DNA of 64,000 nucleotides from Candidatus Argoarchaeum ethanivorans (GCA_004193545.1 RPGO01000033.1:129841-193840); one strand, 5' to 3'. Positions 17,126 through 25,664 are shown, numbered from the stretch's first letter. Notes: generated by a model from the letters alone, not told the origin. Program-made: numbers and translations.

Positions 17126-18517
17126 TTATCTCCATTTTATTAAATAAGCCACTGCCAATAGTCCGATAAATGCAAATAATACTCCAAATCCTGCTGATTC
17201 AGGTTCTGGCGAGGAAGGGAAAGTAGGAGATGGATGTTGTGTTGCTTCTGGGGTAGTTGGAGCTTGTAGAGTGTTTGGAGTTGGTGTCACGTTTGCCGGT
17301 GACTCTTCAGTTGGTGCTGGGGTGGGTGTTGGTACCGTTTCATTCGCGGTTTCATTCAACGTCTCAGCCATAGTTATAACAGGAGTGAACTGGTGGTCTT
17401 CTTCAATGTCTTCATCATCGTCCTGATTTTCATTGTCCTCGGCACCTGTAGGAAACCGTACTGTTACATTCATAGTTCCATTCACATTTCCATGTTCTGC
17501 TGTTATCGTGGCATTCCCCGGAGAAAGTGCAGTGAATAACCCGTTTTCACCGATCATTCCAACGGTTTCATTGCTGCTTGTCCATGTGAAAGACACGTCT
17601 ATCATTTCATCGCCATCTTGATCGTATGCGGTTGCATTGAACTGTTGTGTGCAACTTACATTCAGGGCTGTGTTGGGTGATGAGACTGTAATCGATGTCA
17701 AAACCGGTGGTGCTACACCGATCACGTTATATCCACTGTGCTGGCCGGTTCCTGTGAGTCGGTTGGTCCAGAATACGCCTTTTCCGCGGTTTGACTGGTT
17801 GCACCATGCGTAAGCATTGAACACCGCAAAGCTGTGGAGGTTCTCAAACCTGTACTTGATCTTTATTGCACCGCTGTCTGTCAGGTTGATCAGATCGTCA
17901 TCCTCACACAATACGCCCACATTCAGATCAATGAAGACAAGATTGAATACATTGTCGCAATCGCCCGTGTTCTGTCCATCATGGATTGGGTAATCCGCGC
18001 AGTTCATTGGTCTCCATGTCTGTGGTCCGTAGATCAGGTCAGTTATTGTGAATGTCTCGTTTACAGCGCAATCCACGTAGCTCACCTCATCCATCGCAGG
18101 TTTCTGACTCTTTGCAGGTACTGGAGTCCAGTCATATCCACTCGATTTGATGTGAATCTCAAAGTCATTCGATATTGTCCCATTTACCGCAAGCATGAGG
18201 ATTACCGCGTCATCGAATCCTTTTCCACCACCGGGATATGTGATGTAAAACGTACCGGATTGATTACTTGTTGTCGTCACCTGCCCTTCTGGAACCGATA
18301 TGTCATTAGTTACATAAAGCGATCCAAGTCCCTGTGTTGCTGACCCATTGAATACGAAATGGTAGGTATTGTTACCATAAATATCGTATTTTGCACCGGG
18401 ATCGTTTGCCACCTGTACGTATACCTGATGGTAGTCCGGGAGCGGGTCTGCACTCACGGACGCTGCTAACATACACGCGGCAAGCAGCAATAACAGCGAT
18501 CTGATAGCCTGCTCCAT
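17126..18517 (-). CDS. membrane-anchored surface protein, B-A domains plus Big-2 repeat
   Basis: A 463-residue secreted protein. A signal peptide (residues 1-23, ending SVSA-D) is followed by domain B (about 28-130, VQVANDPGAKYDIYGNN ... DFEIHIKSSGYDWTP). Domain A follows (about 148-265, NETFTITDLIYGPQTWRP ... GKGVFWTNRL). Then comes a Big-2-like immunoglobulin fold (LTSITVSSPNTALNVSCTQQF to VNGTMNVTVRF, about 273-355). A Glu/Asp stretch and a long Thr-Pro-rich spacer lead to a C-terminal helix FGVLFAFIGLLAVAYLI with KWR at the end. This is a typical archaeal stalk-and-anchor layout. Together with its neighbours it is probably part of a cell-envelope complex. Confidence 0.75.
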   Translation of the reverse strand: MEQAIRSLLLLLAACMLAASVSADPLPDYHQVYVQVANDPGAKYDIYGNNTYHFVFNGSATQGLGSLYVTNDISVPEGQVTTTSNQSGTFYITYPGGGKGFDDAVILMLAVNGTISNDFEIHIKSSGYDWTPVPAKSQKPAMDEVSYVDCAVNETFTITDLIYGPQTWRPMNCADYPIHDGQNTGDCDNVFNLVFIDLNVGVLCEDDDLINLTDSGAIKIKYRFENLHSFAVFNAYAWCNQSNRGKGVFWTNRLTGTGQHSGYNVIGVAPPVLTSITVSSPNTALNVSCTQQFNATAYDQDGDEMIDVSFTWTSSNETVGMIGENGLFTALSPGNATITAEHGNVNGTMNVTVRFPTGAEDNENQDDDEDIEEDHQFTPVITMAETLNETANETVPTPTPAPTEESPANVTPTPNTLQAPTTPEATQHPSPTFPSSPEPESAGFGVLFAFIGLLAVAYLIKWR

Positions 18518-18548
18518 TCATAACTCCGATTCAACTGTCGTTACCGTT

Positions 18549-19517
18549 TCAGTCCTTTTCGACAGAGTACCCGCTGCTTCCACTTCCGGAAACCTGATTC
18601 GTCCATGATACACCCTGCCCGCTGTTTGATTGGTTGCACCATGCATAGGCATTGAATGCTGCAAAGGTTTCAAGGTTTTCGATGGAGTATTCGACTTTTA
18701 CGAAACCATTATCAATCAAACTATTGTTCATGCCCAGTACTCCAACATTAAGGTCGATGAACATGAGCTTGAATGTGTTACTTTCTTCACTCATATCCTG
18801 CCCGTAATATAGTGGGTAATTCTTTGATTTGGATGGCTTCCATGTCTGCGGCCCGTACATGAAGTCGGATTTTGTGAATGTCTCGTTTACCGCTTCATTT
18901 ATGTAGTTGATTTCACCAGATTCGGGTGCTACATCGCCCGGGGTTGGGGTCCAGTTGTATCCGCTTGATTTAATGTGAATCGCAAAGGCATCCGATATCG
19001 TCTCGTTTACAGCAAGCATGAAAATCGCATTGTCTTTGAATCCTTTTCCACCGGTATCTGTGATGTAAAATGTGCCAGATTGAGTACTTGTTGTCGTCAC
19101 CTGCCCATCTGGTATCGATGTGTCATTAGTTACATGAAGCGAGTTCAACCCTGCTTTGTCAAATCTGATATAATACGTATCGTTGCCATAGATGTCATAT
19201 TTCACACCAGCGTCGTTTGCCACATTTACATGGATGTGGTGGTGGTCAGGAAGCATTGCTCCATTTGCATCTTGTGCATCCACTTCCTGTAGAATCATCA
19301 ACGCATCAAGCGAGGTGACCTTGCCGTCTCCGTTCATATCAGCAACAAGATCGGTTGGGATGCTGCCGACAGCCATCTGCAATGCGCGTGACGCATCGGC
19401 AGTTGTGAGTGTTTCCGCAGTGTACTTTGTTGTGTTTAATTCCGTTGTGGCTACAAGTGCAGCCGAACTTGCCATCGCAATGCACAGCAGCATTGTCAAT
19501 ATCATATTTTTTTTCAT
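18549..19517 (-). CDS. secreted surface protein with dockerin-like and B-A domains
   Basis: A 322-residue protein and the first gene of the operon. A signal peptide (about 1-22) is followed by a dockerin-like module with the calcium loop DMNGDGKVTSLDALMIL (about residues 62-78). The preceding half-repeat lacks the calcium residues. Domain B follows (HVNVANDAGVKYDIYGND to IHIKSSGYNWTP), then domain A (NETFTKSDFMYGPQTWKP to SGQGVSWTNQVSGSG). There is no membrane anchor, so attachment could be through the dockerin to a cohesin-bearing protein; none is visible in this window. It is separated by 31 bases from the anchored paralogue downstream. Confidence 0.75.
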   Translation of the reverse strand: MKKNMILTMLLCIAMASSAALVATTELNTTKYTAETLTTADASRALQMAVGSIPTDLVADMNGDGKVTSLDALMILQEVDAQDANGAMLPDHHHIHVNVANDAGVKYDIYGNDTYYIRFDKAGLNSLHVTNDTSIPDGQVTTTSTQSGTFYITDTGGKGFKDNAIFMLAVNETISDAFAIHIKSSGYNWTPTPGDVAPESGEINYINEAVNETFTKSDFMYGPQTWKPSKSKNYPLYYGQDMSEESNTFKLMFIDLNVGVLGMNNSLIDNGFVKVEYSIENLETFAAFNAYAWCNQSNSGQGVSWTNQVSGSGSSGYSVEKD

Positions 19518-19605
19518 CTTATTTATCCTCTTTTTAACATATTTTTAATCATTTTAGTACATAGTAGTGTGTATATTTTCCTATAATTAATTGCGAAGTA
19601 ATCAA

Positions 19606-19665
19606 CTACTGCCTCTCTGTTTACCGCATCTACCAGTTAACACAAACAGAGTAATCTGATAGTAG
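19606..19665 (-). promoter_or_regulatory. foldable 5' leader of the surface/ECF operon
   Basis: On the minus strand two nested helices can form: an 8-bp stem between AAACAGAG and CTCTGTTT (19615-19622 with 19644-19651) inside a 5-bp stem (19606-19610 with 19661-19665). It would lie in a predicted leader of about 215 bases between the TATA box and the first ATG. It may be a riboswitch-like element, but helices this short can occur by chance. Confidence 0.3.
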
Positions 19666-19731
19666 ACTTGTGCTACAACTAAAAACAGGATCATTATCGC
19701 TGATTCAATATTTTTGATTACAGTACTTCGA

Positions 19732-19749
19732 TGTGTTCCCATGAACACA
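19732..19749. promoter_or_regulatory. operator-like palindrome at the predicted transcription start
   Basis: TGTGTTCCCATGAACACA has perfect 7-bp arms around a 4-base centre. It lies just downstream of the TATA box at 19757-19765 and would cover the transcription start, the usual place for an archaeal repressor site. Confidence 0.45.
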
Positions 19750-19756
19750 GCATATT

Positions 19757-19765
19757 GTTTATAAG
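19757..19765 (-). promoter_or_regulatory. TATA box of the surface/ECF operon
   Basis: The minus strand reads CTTATAAAC within ATACTTATAAACAATATG. A start about 25 bases downstream falls near 19733, inside the palindrome. Confidence 0.45.
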
Positions 19766-19986
19766 TATTTCTAAAATATGAAACACATATTAATTATTAA
19801 TATATATTAATTTTAATGTTGGTAGCAATCATGAACATGCTTAACTATCGTATGGAAGTCCACATAAAACTATGAGATTAACAAAGAAATCTCGTGGAAA
19901 TCTGTGTAATCTTGTGGTTAAAATCCTGAAACCCATGGCTTATATGTGAAAGACAAGGCAAAAAGATAGATCCTTTATTTTTCACG

Positions 19987-21042
19987 TCATCCGGTGTGTA
20001 TCAATTTGCTTGAAGCTTTTTTTAATCGATTCATCGCAGCAAGTCCAACCCCTTCCACACTAAACGAGCCGTCAGCAATGATTAACTCAACATGTTGTTT
20101 ATCAAGCAATCTTAGAGAATAGAACAGGTTTCTTGCAATCGATTCTACATCGTTTCTTGATCCAAGTATGATTTTTTCCCCCATATCTCCAACAGTCTCT
20201 GCCGTCTCTCTACACAGTAAAAGACCAACTTTTCCTTCATATTCTTCTGCAAGCTTTCTGATTGCACCAGCAACACCATCCCCTGTTACAAGCACCACTG
20301 TTGCTTCCGGAGAGTAATGAGTATACTTCACACCAGGAGAACGTGGAATACTGACATCTTCCGGTGTGCTGACCCGTATTCTTCCTATGATTTCTTGCAG
20401 CTCCTCGATTCCTACTCCACCAGGTCGTAGCAGTACTGGAATGTTCCCGGTAACATCTATTACTGTGGATTCAACCCCTATCACAACTCTGCCACCATCA
20501 ATGATCATATCAATCCTTCCTCCAAGATCATCCATCACGTGCTGTGCAGTGGTTGGGCTTGGCTTGCCCGAAGTGTTTGCACTTGGGGCGGCTACCGGGA
20601 CGCCAGCTTCTCTGATCAACTCAAGAGCAGCAAGGTGGTCTGGCATTCTCACTGCAACAGTATCAAGCCCACCCGTGGTAACGTCTGGAACTATATTTTT
20701 TCTTGGCAGTACAAGTGTCAAAGGACCTGGCCAGAAAGCATCCATCAACACCTGTGCAATTTTTGGAGTGTTCTTTGCAACACGTTTAACCTCATCTGTG
20801 TTGGATACGTGTACAATCAGTGGGTTATCTGCCGGGCGTTCCTTGGCACTAAAGATGTTCCTCACAGCTTGCTGGTTTAGTGCATCTGCTCCAAGTCCAT
20901 ACACTGTTTCAGTGGGAAACGCAACCAACTCACCACGTCTGATAACCTCCCCGGCAAAACGGCAGACTTCCAGAGTGTTGTTCTGGTTGATGTGTAACAC
21001 ACGTGTGGATTTACTGAAAATAGGCTCTCCTGGAATCATCAA
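19987..21042 (-). CDS. sua5: L-threonylcarbamoyladenylate synthase (Sua5 type)
   Basis: Makes threonylcarbamoyl-AMP from threonine, bicarbonate and ATP, the precursor of t6A at position 37 of ANN-decoding tRNAs. The 351 residues hold the YrdC domain with AFPTETVYGLGADAL (about 38-52), KERPADNPLIVH and the S-A-N-T-S-G-K-P segment. A flexible linker (RSPGVKYTHYSPEA) leads to the C-terminal Sua5 domain (about 245-345). It is the long Sua5 rather than the short YrdC/TsaC form. It is apparently a single-gene unit on the minus strand. The IS630-type element begins 54 bases upstream of its start and could affect its expression. Confidence 0.92.
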   Translation of the reverse strand: MMIPGEPIFSKSTRVLHINQNNTLEVCRFAGEVIRRGELVAFPTETVYGLGADALNQQAVRNIFSAKERPADNPLIVHVSNTDEVKRVAKNTPKIAQVLMDAFWPGPLTLVLPRKNIVPDVTTGGLDTVAVRMPDHLAALELIREAGVPVAAPSANTSGKPSPTTAQHVMDDLGGRIDMIIDGGRVVIGVESTVIDVTGNIPVLLRPGGVGIEELQEIIGRIRVSTPEDVSIPRSPGVKYTHYSPEATVVLVTGDGVAGAIRKLAEEYEGKVGLLLCRETAETVGDMGEKIILGSRNDVESIARNLFYSLRLLDKQHVELIIADGSFSVEGVGLAAMNRLKKASSKLIHTG

Positions 21043-21116
21043 ACTAAAAATAAAAACTGAACAACAGTACGATCATTTGATATATACACTTAACTAGTGT
21101 CTCGACAATTTAGTTC

Positions 21117-21773
21117 TTAGACATAATACTTGGACAGTTTCTTATCCGCCTTCCCCCTCGTAAACCCCCAGTTGATTTTCTTTTCATCGTCATTCCGTCT
21201 CCTGGTCCACGCTGTCACCTCATGAGTCAGTATCTCCATATCTCCAATCCGTCTGTCAGTGCATTCGATATCCATCACATTGATCTCGATTTCAGCGGCA
21301 TTAAGCCAGCTTGCATGTTTTGGCGTGTAATGAAACTCGATCTTGCTCAAAATCCTTTCCGCCTCCTCCTCACTGAATGCCTCGTAAAATGACTTTTCCT
21401 TGTGAGTATTGAGGTTATCCATGACCAGTCGGATGTTTTCAACGTCCGGGTATTCTTCATCGACAAGCATCCTCACAAATTGTGCAAAATCCACCATGGT
21501 TCTTCTTTTGGTGATCTGGGTCACACGTTTCCCTGCTTTGAATTCGACCGCCATGAATATGTTTGCTGTGCCGTTCCTGACGTATTCATAATCATATTTC
21601 TCAGGGATTCCGGGCTCCATAGGAATGGAAATCCTTTTATCTCCAAGAAGTTGCTTTGGTTTCTCGTCAAAACAGACAATGGGACTTCCCGGGTCGTACG
21701 GTTCTTCGTACAGATCGAGAACATCGTACATCCGTTCTCTGTATTCGGTGTCGATCGTCTGTATGCACCACAT
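21117..21773 (-). CDS. IS630 transposase, C-terminal DDE part
   Basis: Catalytic portion of 218 residues listed from the first ATG. It contains VCFDEKP (first acidic residue, about residue 35), VMDNLNTHKEKSF (second aspartate, about 122) and NAAEIEINVMDIE (glutamate), the DDE triad of IS630 elements. The open frame extends upstream of the ATG through KPWLRR, which joins logically to the N-terminal gene. It is therefore probably made mainly as a fusion by minus-one frameshifting, not from its own start. No internal stops. Confidence 0.85.
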   Translation of the reverse strand: MWCIQTIDTEYRERMYDVLDLYEEPYDPGSPIVCFDEKPKQLLGDKRISIPMEPGIPEKYDYEYVRNGTANIFMAVEFKAGKRVTQITKRRTMVDFAQFVRMLVDEEYPDVENIRLVMDNLNTHKEKSFYEAFSEEEAERILSKIEFHYTPKHASWLNAAEIEINVMDIECTDRRIGDMEILTHEVTAWTRRRNDDEKKINWGFTRGKADKKLSKYYV

Positions 21774-21778
21774 CCGCC

Positions 21779-22210
21779 TTAACCAAGGTTTAGTTTTGCT
21801 TTTTTTAAAATAAGCCTGATACTCTCTTTGTTTATCGTTTCAAACCCATCCTTCTTTCGCATTTCTTCTGTTAGTAGTGTAAGTGTCCATCTCTTGCGCC
21901 CATCAGGTGATTCGGTGCATGCCTGCGCTATAACTTCCGCCGCATGTTTCTCTGTATACTTTTTAGGCTGACCGGATCTTGGTTTCTCCGCGAGGGCGTT
22001 TTGGAGACTTTCTTCGCGGTATTTCTTCTTGGTGTTGGAAACGGTTGCCCTGCTGATCCGCAGCGTATCTTTTATCTCCATTTCCTTTTTTCCATCATTG
22101 ACCAGAAGCAAAATATGTGCCCGGGTCAATTCTCTCGCGCTTTTACGCCCCATTTTCACGAAATCGTTGAGATACTCCACCTCTTTCTCTGTAAGTTTTA
22201 TTTTTTCCAT
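21779..22210 (-). CDS. IS630 transposase, N-terminal helix-turn-helix part
   Basis: DNA-binding portion, 143 residues, starting MEKIKLTEKEVEYLNDFVKMGRK. A first helix-turn-helix (REL-TRAHILLLVNDGKKEMEIKDTLRISRATVSNTKK, about residues 24-62) is followed by the EKPRSGQPKKYTEK linker and a second HTH-like segment. The frame stops just after KAKLNLG. An A7 run upstream of this stop allows a minus-one shift into the catalytic frame. The ATG at 22210 lies 60 bases inside the right end of the element. Confidence 0.85.
   Translation of the reverse strand: MEKIKLTEKEVEYLNDFVKMGRKSARELTRAHILLLVNDGKKEMEIKDTLRISRATVSNTKKKYREESLQNALAEKPRSGQPKKYTEKHAAEVIAQACTESPDGRKRWTLTLLTEEMRKKDGFETINKESIRLILKKAKLNLG
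21800..21806 (-). other. candidate minus-one frameshift site
   Basis: The minus strand carries A7, read in the N-terminal frame as A AAA AAA. Slipping back one base continues into a frame reading KKSKTKPWLRRMWCI and on into the DDE domain, restoring the conserved KPW...MWCI junction of IS630 transposases. Confidence 0.5.
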
Positions 22211-22274
22211 AGAATATGGTTGGACTCACAGGTTTATAAACTTTGTCTAAAAATTAAGTTGCTGAGACACTAGT

Positions 22275-23476
22275 TAAACGTAAGAAGGCAAAAGAACTGC
22301 ATGAGAATGGTTGGAGTAACCGCAAAATAGCACGTCATCTACTGGCAAGCAAAAACAGTGTAGGTAAATGGGTGCAGATGGGTGAAAACGGAATATCAAG
22401 CGATAATAGAGGCTGGAAAAATGGAAAATCGAGAAAATACACGCCTGAAATAAAACGGCAAATTATAAAAATAAGAACAGATTTAGAGAGAGAAGACAGC
22501 TATTTTATTGGTTCGGATGTGGTCCAGCAAAACTATGAAAAGCAGACGGGCGAAAAAGTCTCAAAGTCATATATATGCCGAGTATTGAAGGGGGCAGGAA
22601 TGGTGAAAAGCCAGGAAAAAAAGAAAAAAGGGAAGAGCAAATACATGAAATATCCAGAATATACCCTGACCAAATTTGGTAAAAGCATGATGAGCATTGA
22701 CTTTATCGGTCCAAGGTATCTCAAAGGATCTGATAACAGAATTAATTTCCTTTCTTGCAAATACATCCGCCCGCAAAAGCAGGGAATAGTAAGAAGAATT
22801 GGGGGGCAGACTACTGAAGAGACGATAAAGGCATTGAAAGAAATCTGGAAGATACACCCCATCCCAGAAATACTGAAAATAGACAACGATTCAGCATTTG
22901 GGGCTAATTTACCGCACAAGAGACATATTGGCAAACTTGCATTCTTCCTGCTTAATCTGGGCGTTTGTCTCTTGTACGTAGCTCCGAGAAGCCCATGGAA
23001 CAATTAGGCAGGTGGAAGGATTTAACAGCGTCTTTTCAAAGAAATTCTGGAATAAACTGCAATTCAGCGATGAACAAGAGATCGATGTCAAAATCAAGGA
23101 TTTTAACGTTGCTTATGAGAAATATTCGCAGTTAGTTTCAAATAATCCAAAAATCAAAGAGGGGGGCATCAAGCATATAGATGATTTCAAAGACGTGAAT
23201 CTGGAAAATAAGTGTGTCAAACATTTTAAGGCAGATAAAATCTGTTTTTTACGGATTGTACGTCGAAAGAACGATAAATGCGGCGATAACGAGTACGGGT
23301 TCATTGATATTCTGAAGCATGAGATAAAATTGCCAAAAGACCTGATTAACTTGTTCGTATTCTGTGTTTTGAATCTTAAATCAAAGCTTCTTAAGATTAA
23401 TATCGAGCTGGATGGTGGATCTTTGAAAGTAATAAAATCAATAACATTCGTAATAAAAAATGTTATATATGATTGA
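22275..23476 (+). pseudogene. decayed IS481-like transposase
   Basis: Reading from 22275, the frame begins VKRKKAKELHENGWSNRKIA, a helix-turn-helix, and contains MSIDFIGPRY (first aspartate) and KIDNDSAFGANL (second aspartate). It then meets a stop at 23005. The protein continues in another frame as QVEGFNSVFSKKFWNK (catalytic glutamate) to 23476. One extra base in the codon after 'PWNN' accounts for the shift. Its start is missing because the IS630-type element inserted there. So it is a rve-family transposase broken at both the 5' end and the catalytic site. It was probably inactive before or soon after the IS630 insertion. Confidence 0.75.
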
Positions 23477-23539
23477 GCATAGTTAATAACACAAAGGTGC
23501 GTCTGAGTGTCCCAGTTTCATTCCAAACTTAACCATTAG

Positions 23540-23803
23540 TTAGTAAGATTGAAGGTTTGTTCCGGTATCTTGATTATGACATTCCAAAAAACATCCAATC
23601 AAGCAGAACATATTTTTTCCCTTTTTCAACCGATTATTGATGGTGCAAAGAGTTTTTCAACGGGCGCTGGAAACTTTTTCAAGACTATTATGTTTTATAA
23701 AAATTTCCATTTCTATTCTTCGGGATCAAATAAAGATAAGAATACAATGCATTCCATAGGAGTTAATTCAGATTCGATGTTTGATTTTATCCAATTGCAT
23801 TAA
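23540..23803 (+). pseudogene. transposase C-terminal remnant
   Basis: A stretch reading NQAEHIFSLFQPIIDGAKSFSTGAGNFFKTIMFYKNFHFYSSG looks like the tail of a transposase. The codons before it (RYLDYDIPK) are in a different frame. No start or other domain remains. It fills part of the 444-base gap between the IS481-like pseudogene and pus10. Confidence 0.45.
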
Positions 23804-23832
23804 GAGCGCCAACATGTAATGTAATGGTCACG

Positions 23833-23877
23833 AAAAAGAGATAGCCTTTTAAATCAAAAAGCTAATTTGACGGCTTC
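23833..23877. repeat. 45-bp perfect inverted repeat, left copy
   Basis: This block is the exact reverse complement of 26723-26767. It contains GCTAATTTGACGGCTTC at its inner end. The two copies bracket pus10, rpl21e, rpoF and the DUF655 gene. Confidence 0.85.
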
Positions 23878-23920
23878 CTTTAAGTCTGGTTTTTTTCACG
23901 AAATATATATAGGTTATTAA

Positions 23921-25240
23921 ATGCTTTTACCTAAGTATCTCATGGATAATAATATTCTTCAGATGGCTTCTTCTATTCTCAGCGAAGGTAGTATTTGTGA
24001 TCACTGCATGGGGCGGATGTTTGCAAATCTTTCCACCGATCTTTCAAATGATATACGAGGTGCAGCTATCAAGCTTGTACTCTCGATGGAGTGTGATAGA
24101 ATGCGCAAGGAGTCTGGCAGCACTGAATGGTTGGAGAAGCTTTCAAAAAGCAGCAGGTATGCAAGAAAGGTATTGGGTAAAGGTGGTGATGAGGATGTGT
24201 GCTGGGTGTGTGGAAACCTGTTTAACAACATTGAATTGTGGGTAGAACGCGTTATTGATGCACTTTCGGCAGTTGAGTATAATTCGTTTCTTATCAGTAC
24301 AAAGATGACAGGACTACTAAGTGAAAACGAAGAAATATTATGGAGTGAATCCGGTACTCGTTTTGCAGAGCCAATCAAAACCGAGTTGAATCGTGAAGTT
24401 GGAAAGATTGTTGAGAAACGAACAGGCAAAAAAGCACAGCTTGGAAGACCTGATGTTGTTGTTGTGATAGAACTTGAAAACGATAGGGTTGGACTTGATA
24501 TTAATTCGTTATTTATTTATGGCAGATACCGAAAGCTTGTTCGCGGCATACCACAGACGCGATGGGCATGTAGATTCTGTGGGGGTAAGGGATGTGAAGA
24601 GTGTGGATTTACTGGAAAACTGTACCCAGAGTCTGTGGAGGAACTAATCTCAGAGACTGTAATCAAAGCTTTTAATGCCACTGGTACTGTATTTCACGGA
24701 GCTGGAAGAGAAGATGTTGATGCACTTATGCTTGGCAATGGTCGTCCATTCGCACTTGAGGTGCGAGGTGCTAAAAAACGAAGTAGCATCGATCTTTCTG
24801 CCCTTCAGCAAGAGACTAATACCTTTACTTCTTACAAAGTAGAAGTGTCCAACCTGGAATATGTGGACCATAGTAAGGTTAAACAAATTAAAGAGGTGCG
24901 CACTGATAAAGCTTATAGGCTAACAGTTATGTTGGGAGGGGACGTACCAGAGGAAAGACTTAAATTATGTAGTAATAAATTAAGAGGAGTAATTACACAA
25001 CAAACACCAACCCGAGCACTTCATCACAGAGCAGATCGTTTGCGTAAACGATCTGTGCGTTCGATTGAGCTTGAAAGCTTTGATGAAAATGTTGCAGTTT
25101 TCATAGTTACATGCGAGAGTGGCTTGTATGTGAAGGAGCTTATCTCTGGAGATGGAGGACGCACAACCCCAAGTCTCGGCGGAGAACTGGGCATTTGTGC
25201 AAAAGTTATTAGTATTGATGTTATCAATATAGAATCTTGA
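23921..25240 (+). CDS. pus10: tRNA pseudouridine synthase Pus10
   Basis: Makes pseudouridine 54 and 55 in the T-loop of archaeal tRNAs. The 439-residue protein begins with a zinc-finger and THUMP-containing part: SICDHCMGRMFANL near residues 25-38 and VCWVCGNLF near 94 give the CxxC pairs. The catalytic domain follows, with GAGREDVDALMLGNGRPFALEV near residue 255, where the aspartate of REDVD is the likely catalytic residue. Conserved HHRADRLRKRSVRSIE and ESGLYVKELISGDGGRTTPS segments come near the end. Adjacency to L21e and Rpo4 is a common archaeal order. I keep the first ATG at 23921; ATG 23942 is an alternative. Confidence 0.92.
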   Translation: MLLPKYLMDNNILQMASSILSEGSICDHCMGRMFANLSTDLSNDIRGAAIKLVLSMECDRMRKESGSTEWLEKLSKSSRYARKVLGKGGDEDVCWVCGNLFNNIELWVERVIDALSAVEYNSFLISTKMTGLLSENEEILWSESGTRFAEPIKTELNREVGKIVEKRTGKKAQLGRPDVVVVIELENDRVGLDINSLFIYGRYRKLVRGIPQTRWACRFCGGKGCEECGFTGKLYPESVEELISETVIKAFNATGTVFHGAGREDVDALMLGNGRPFALEVRGAKKRSSIDLSALQQETNTFTSYKVEVSNLEYVDHSKVKQIKEVRTDKAYRLTVMLGGDVPEERLKLCSNKLRGVITQQTPTRALHHRADRLRKRSVRSIELESFDENVAVFIVTCESGLYVKELISGDGGRTTPSLGGELGICAKVISIDVINIES

Positions 25241-25334
25241 TTGCTTTGCAATCAAGAATTAAATGTTTCGAGAGTTAATTTCTGCACAACGAAGTTGTGC
25301 AGTTACTGATTATCTCTGCATACGAAGTATGCAG
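25235..25334. repeat. modular hairpin cluster (C-A-B)
   Basis: Three perfect or near-perfect palindromes in a row: TTGATTGCTTTGCAATCAA (25235-25257 with flanks), CTGCACAACGAAGTTGTGCA(G) (25282-25302) and CTGCATACGAAGTATGCAG (25316-25334). The first overlaps the end of pus10. The linkers resemble those in the clusters at 28.9 and 31.5 kb. Confidence 0.75.
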
Positions 25335-25350
25335 TTTGGAGGAATAAATA

Positions 25351-25647
25351 TTGCCAAAATCACACGGTGAGAGAAGAAAAACACGATATAAGCTTAAAAA
25401 AAGTATTCGAGCACGCGGTATATCACCAGTTAGTAAATCGATCAGTGAATTTGAAGTTGGAGAGCATGTACACATAATACTTGATCCAAGTATCCATCAT
25501 GGGATGCCCAACCCCAAGTTTCACGGGCGTACAGGCACAGTTATTGACAAGCGCGGCCGTGGATATGTCTTGAAGGTAAGAGATAAAAACTCGTTAAAAG
25601 AGATTATAGCATTCCCTGAGCACCTGACTACACAGACATTCAAATAA
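25351..25647 (+). CDS. rpl21e: ribosomal protein L21e
   Basis: Large-subunit ribosomal protein shared by archaea and eukaryotes. The 98 residues start (from TTG at 25351, after GGAGG at 25338-25342) [17 protein letters not shown]. They carry the typical [12 protein letters not shown]-x-V-G-E-x-V-H-I-x-x-D-P-S-I-H-x-G-M-P-x-P-x-F-H-G-R-T-G and RGRGYVLKV motifs of the SH3-like fold. Length is standard. It is 17 bases ahead of rpoF, forming a translation-transcription gene pair seen in many euryarchaea. The non-ATG start is supported by the good ribosome-binding site and by the conserved N-terminus. Confidence 0.95.
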   Translation: MPKSHGERRKTRYKLKKSIRARGISPVSKSISEFEVGEHVHIILDPSIHHGMPNPKFHGRTGTVIDKRGRGYVLKVRDKNSLKEIIAFPEHLTTQTFK

Positions 25648-25664
25648 CATTACCAAGATCTAAA

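Larger units (their letters stand above)
19518..19986. other. upstream region of the surface/ECF operon
   Basis: No gene is seen. It holds the leader, palindrome and TATA box listed separately, a very AT-rich tract (19770-19820), and near 19855-19930 text such as 'aatctcgtgg' and 'aatcttgtgg' that echoes 310-340. Confidence 0.6.
21097..22270 (-). mobile_element. IS630-type insertion sequence, 1174 bp
   Basis: Bounded by TA dinucleotides (21095-21096 and 22271-22272), the target duplication of IS630/Tc1 elements. The ends are imperfect inverted repeats: the left reads GTGTCTCGACAATTTAGTTC, the right (reverse strand) GTGTCTCAGCAACTTAATTT. It carries two overlapping-frame transposase genes on the minus strand. 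It interrupts the start of an IS481-like transposase that continues from 22273. Matching ends, intact frames and a clean TA duplication suggest recent activity. Confidence 0.85.

Noticed and set aside
25235-25334. Possible CRISPR array or tRNA from repeated hairpins
   Set aside because: Units are palindromic with different stems and short irregular linkers, no spacers of uniform length, no T-loop or acceptor pairing as in tRNA, and no cas genes nearby.
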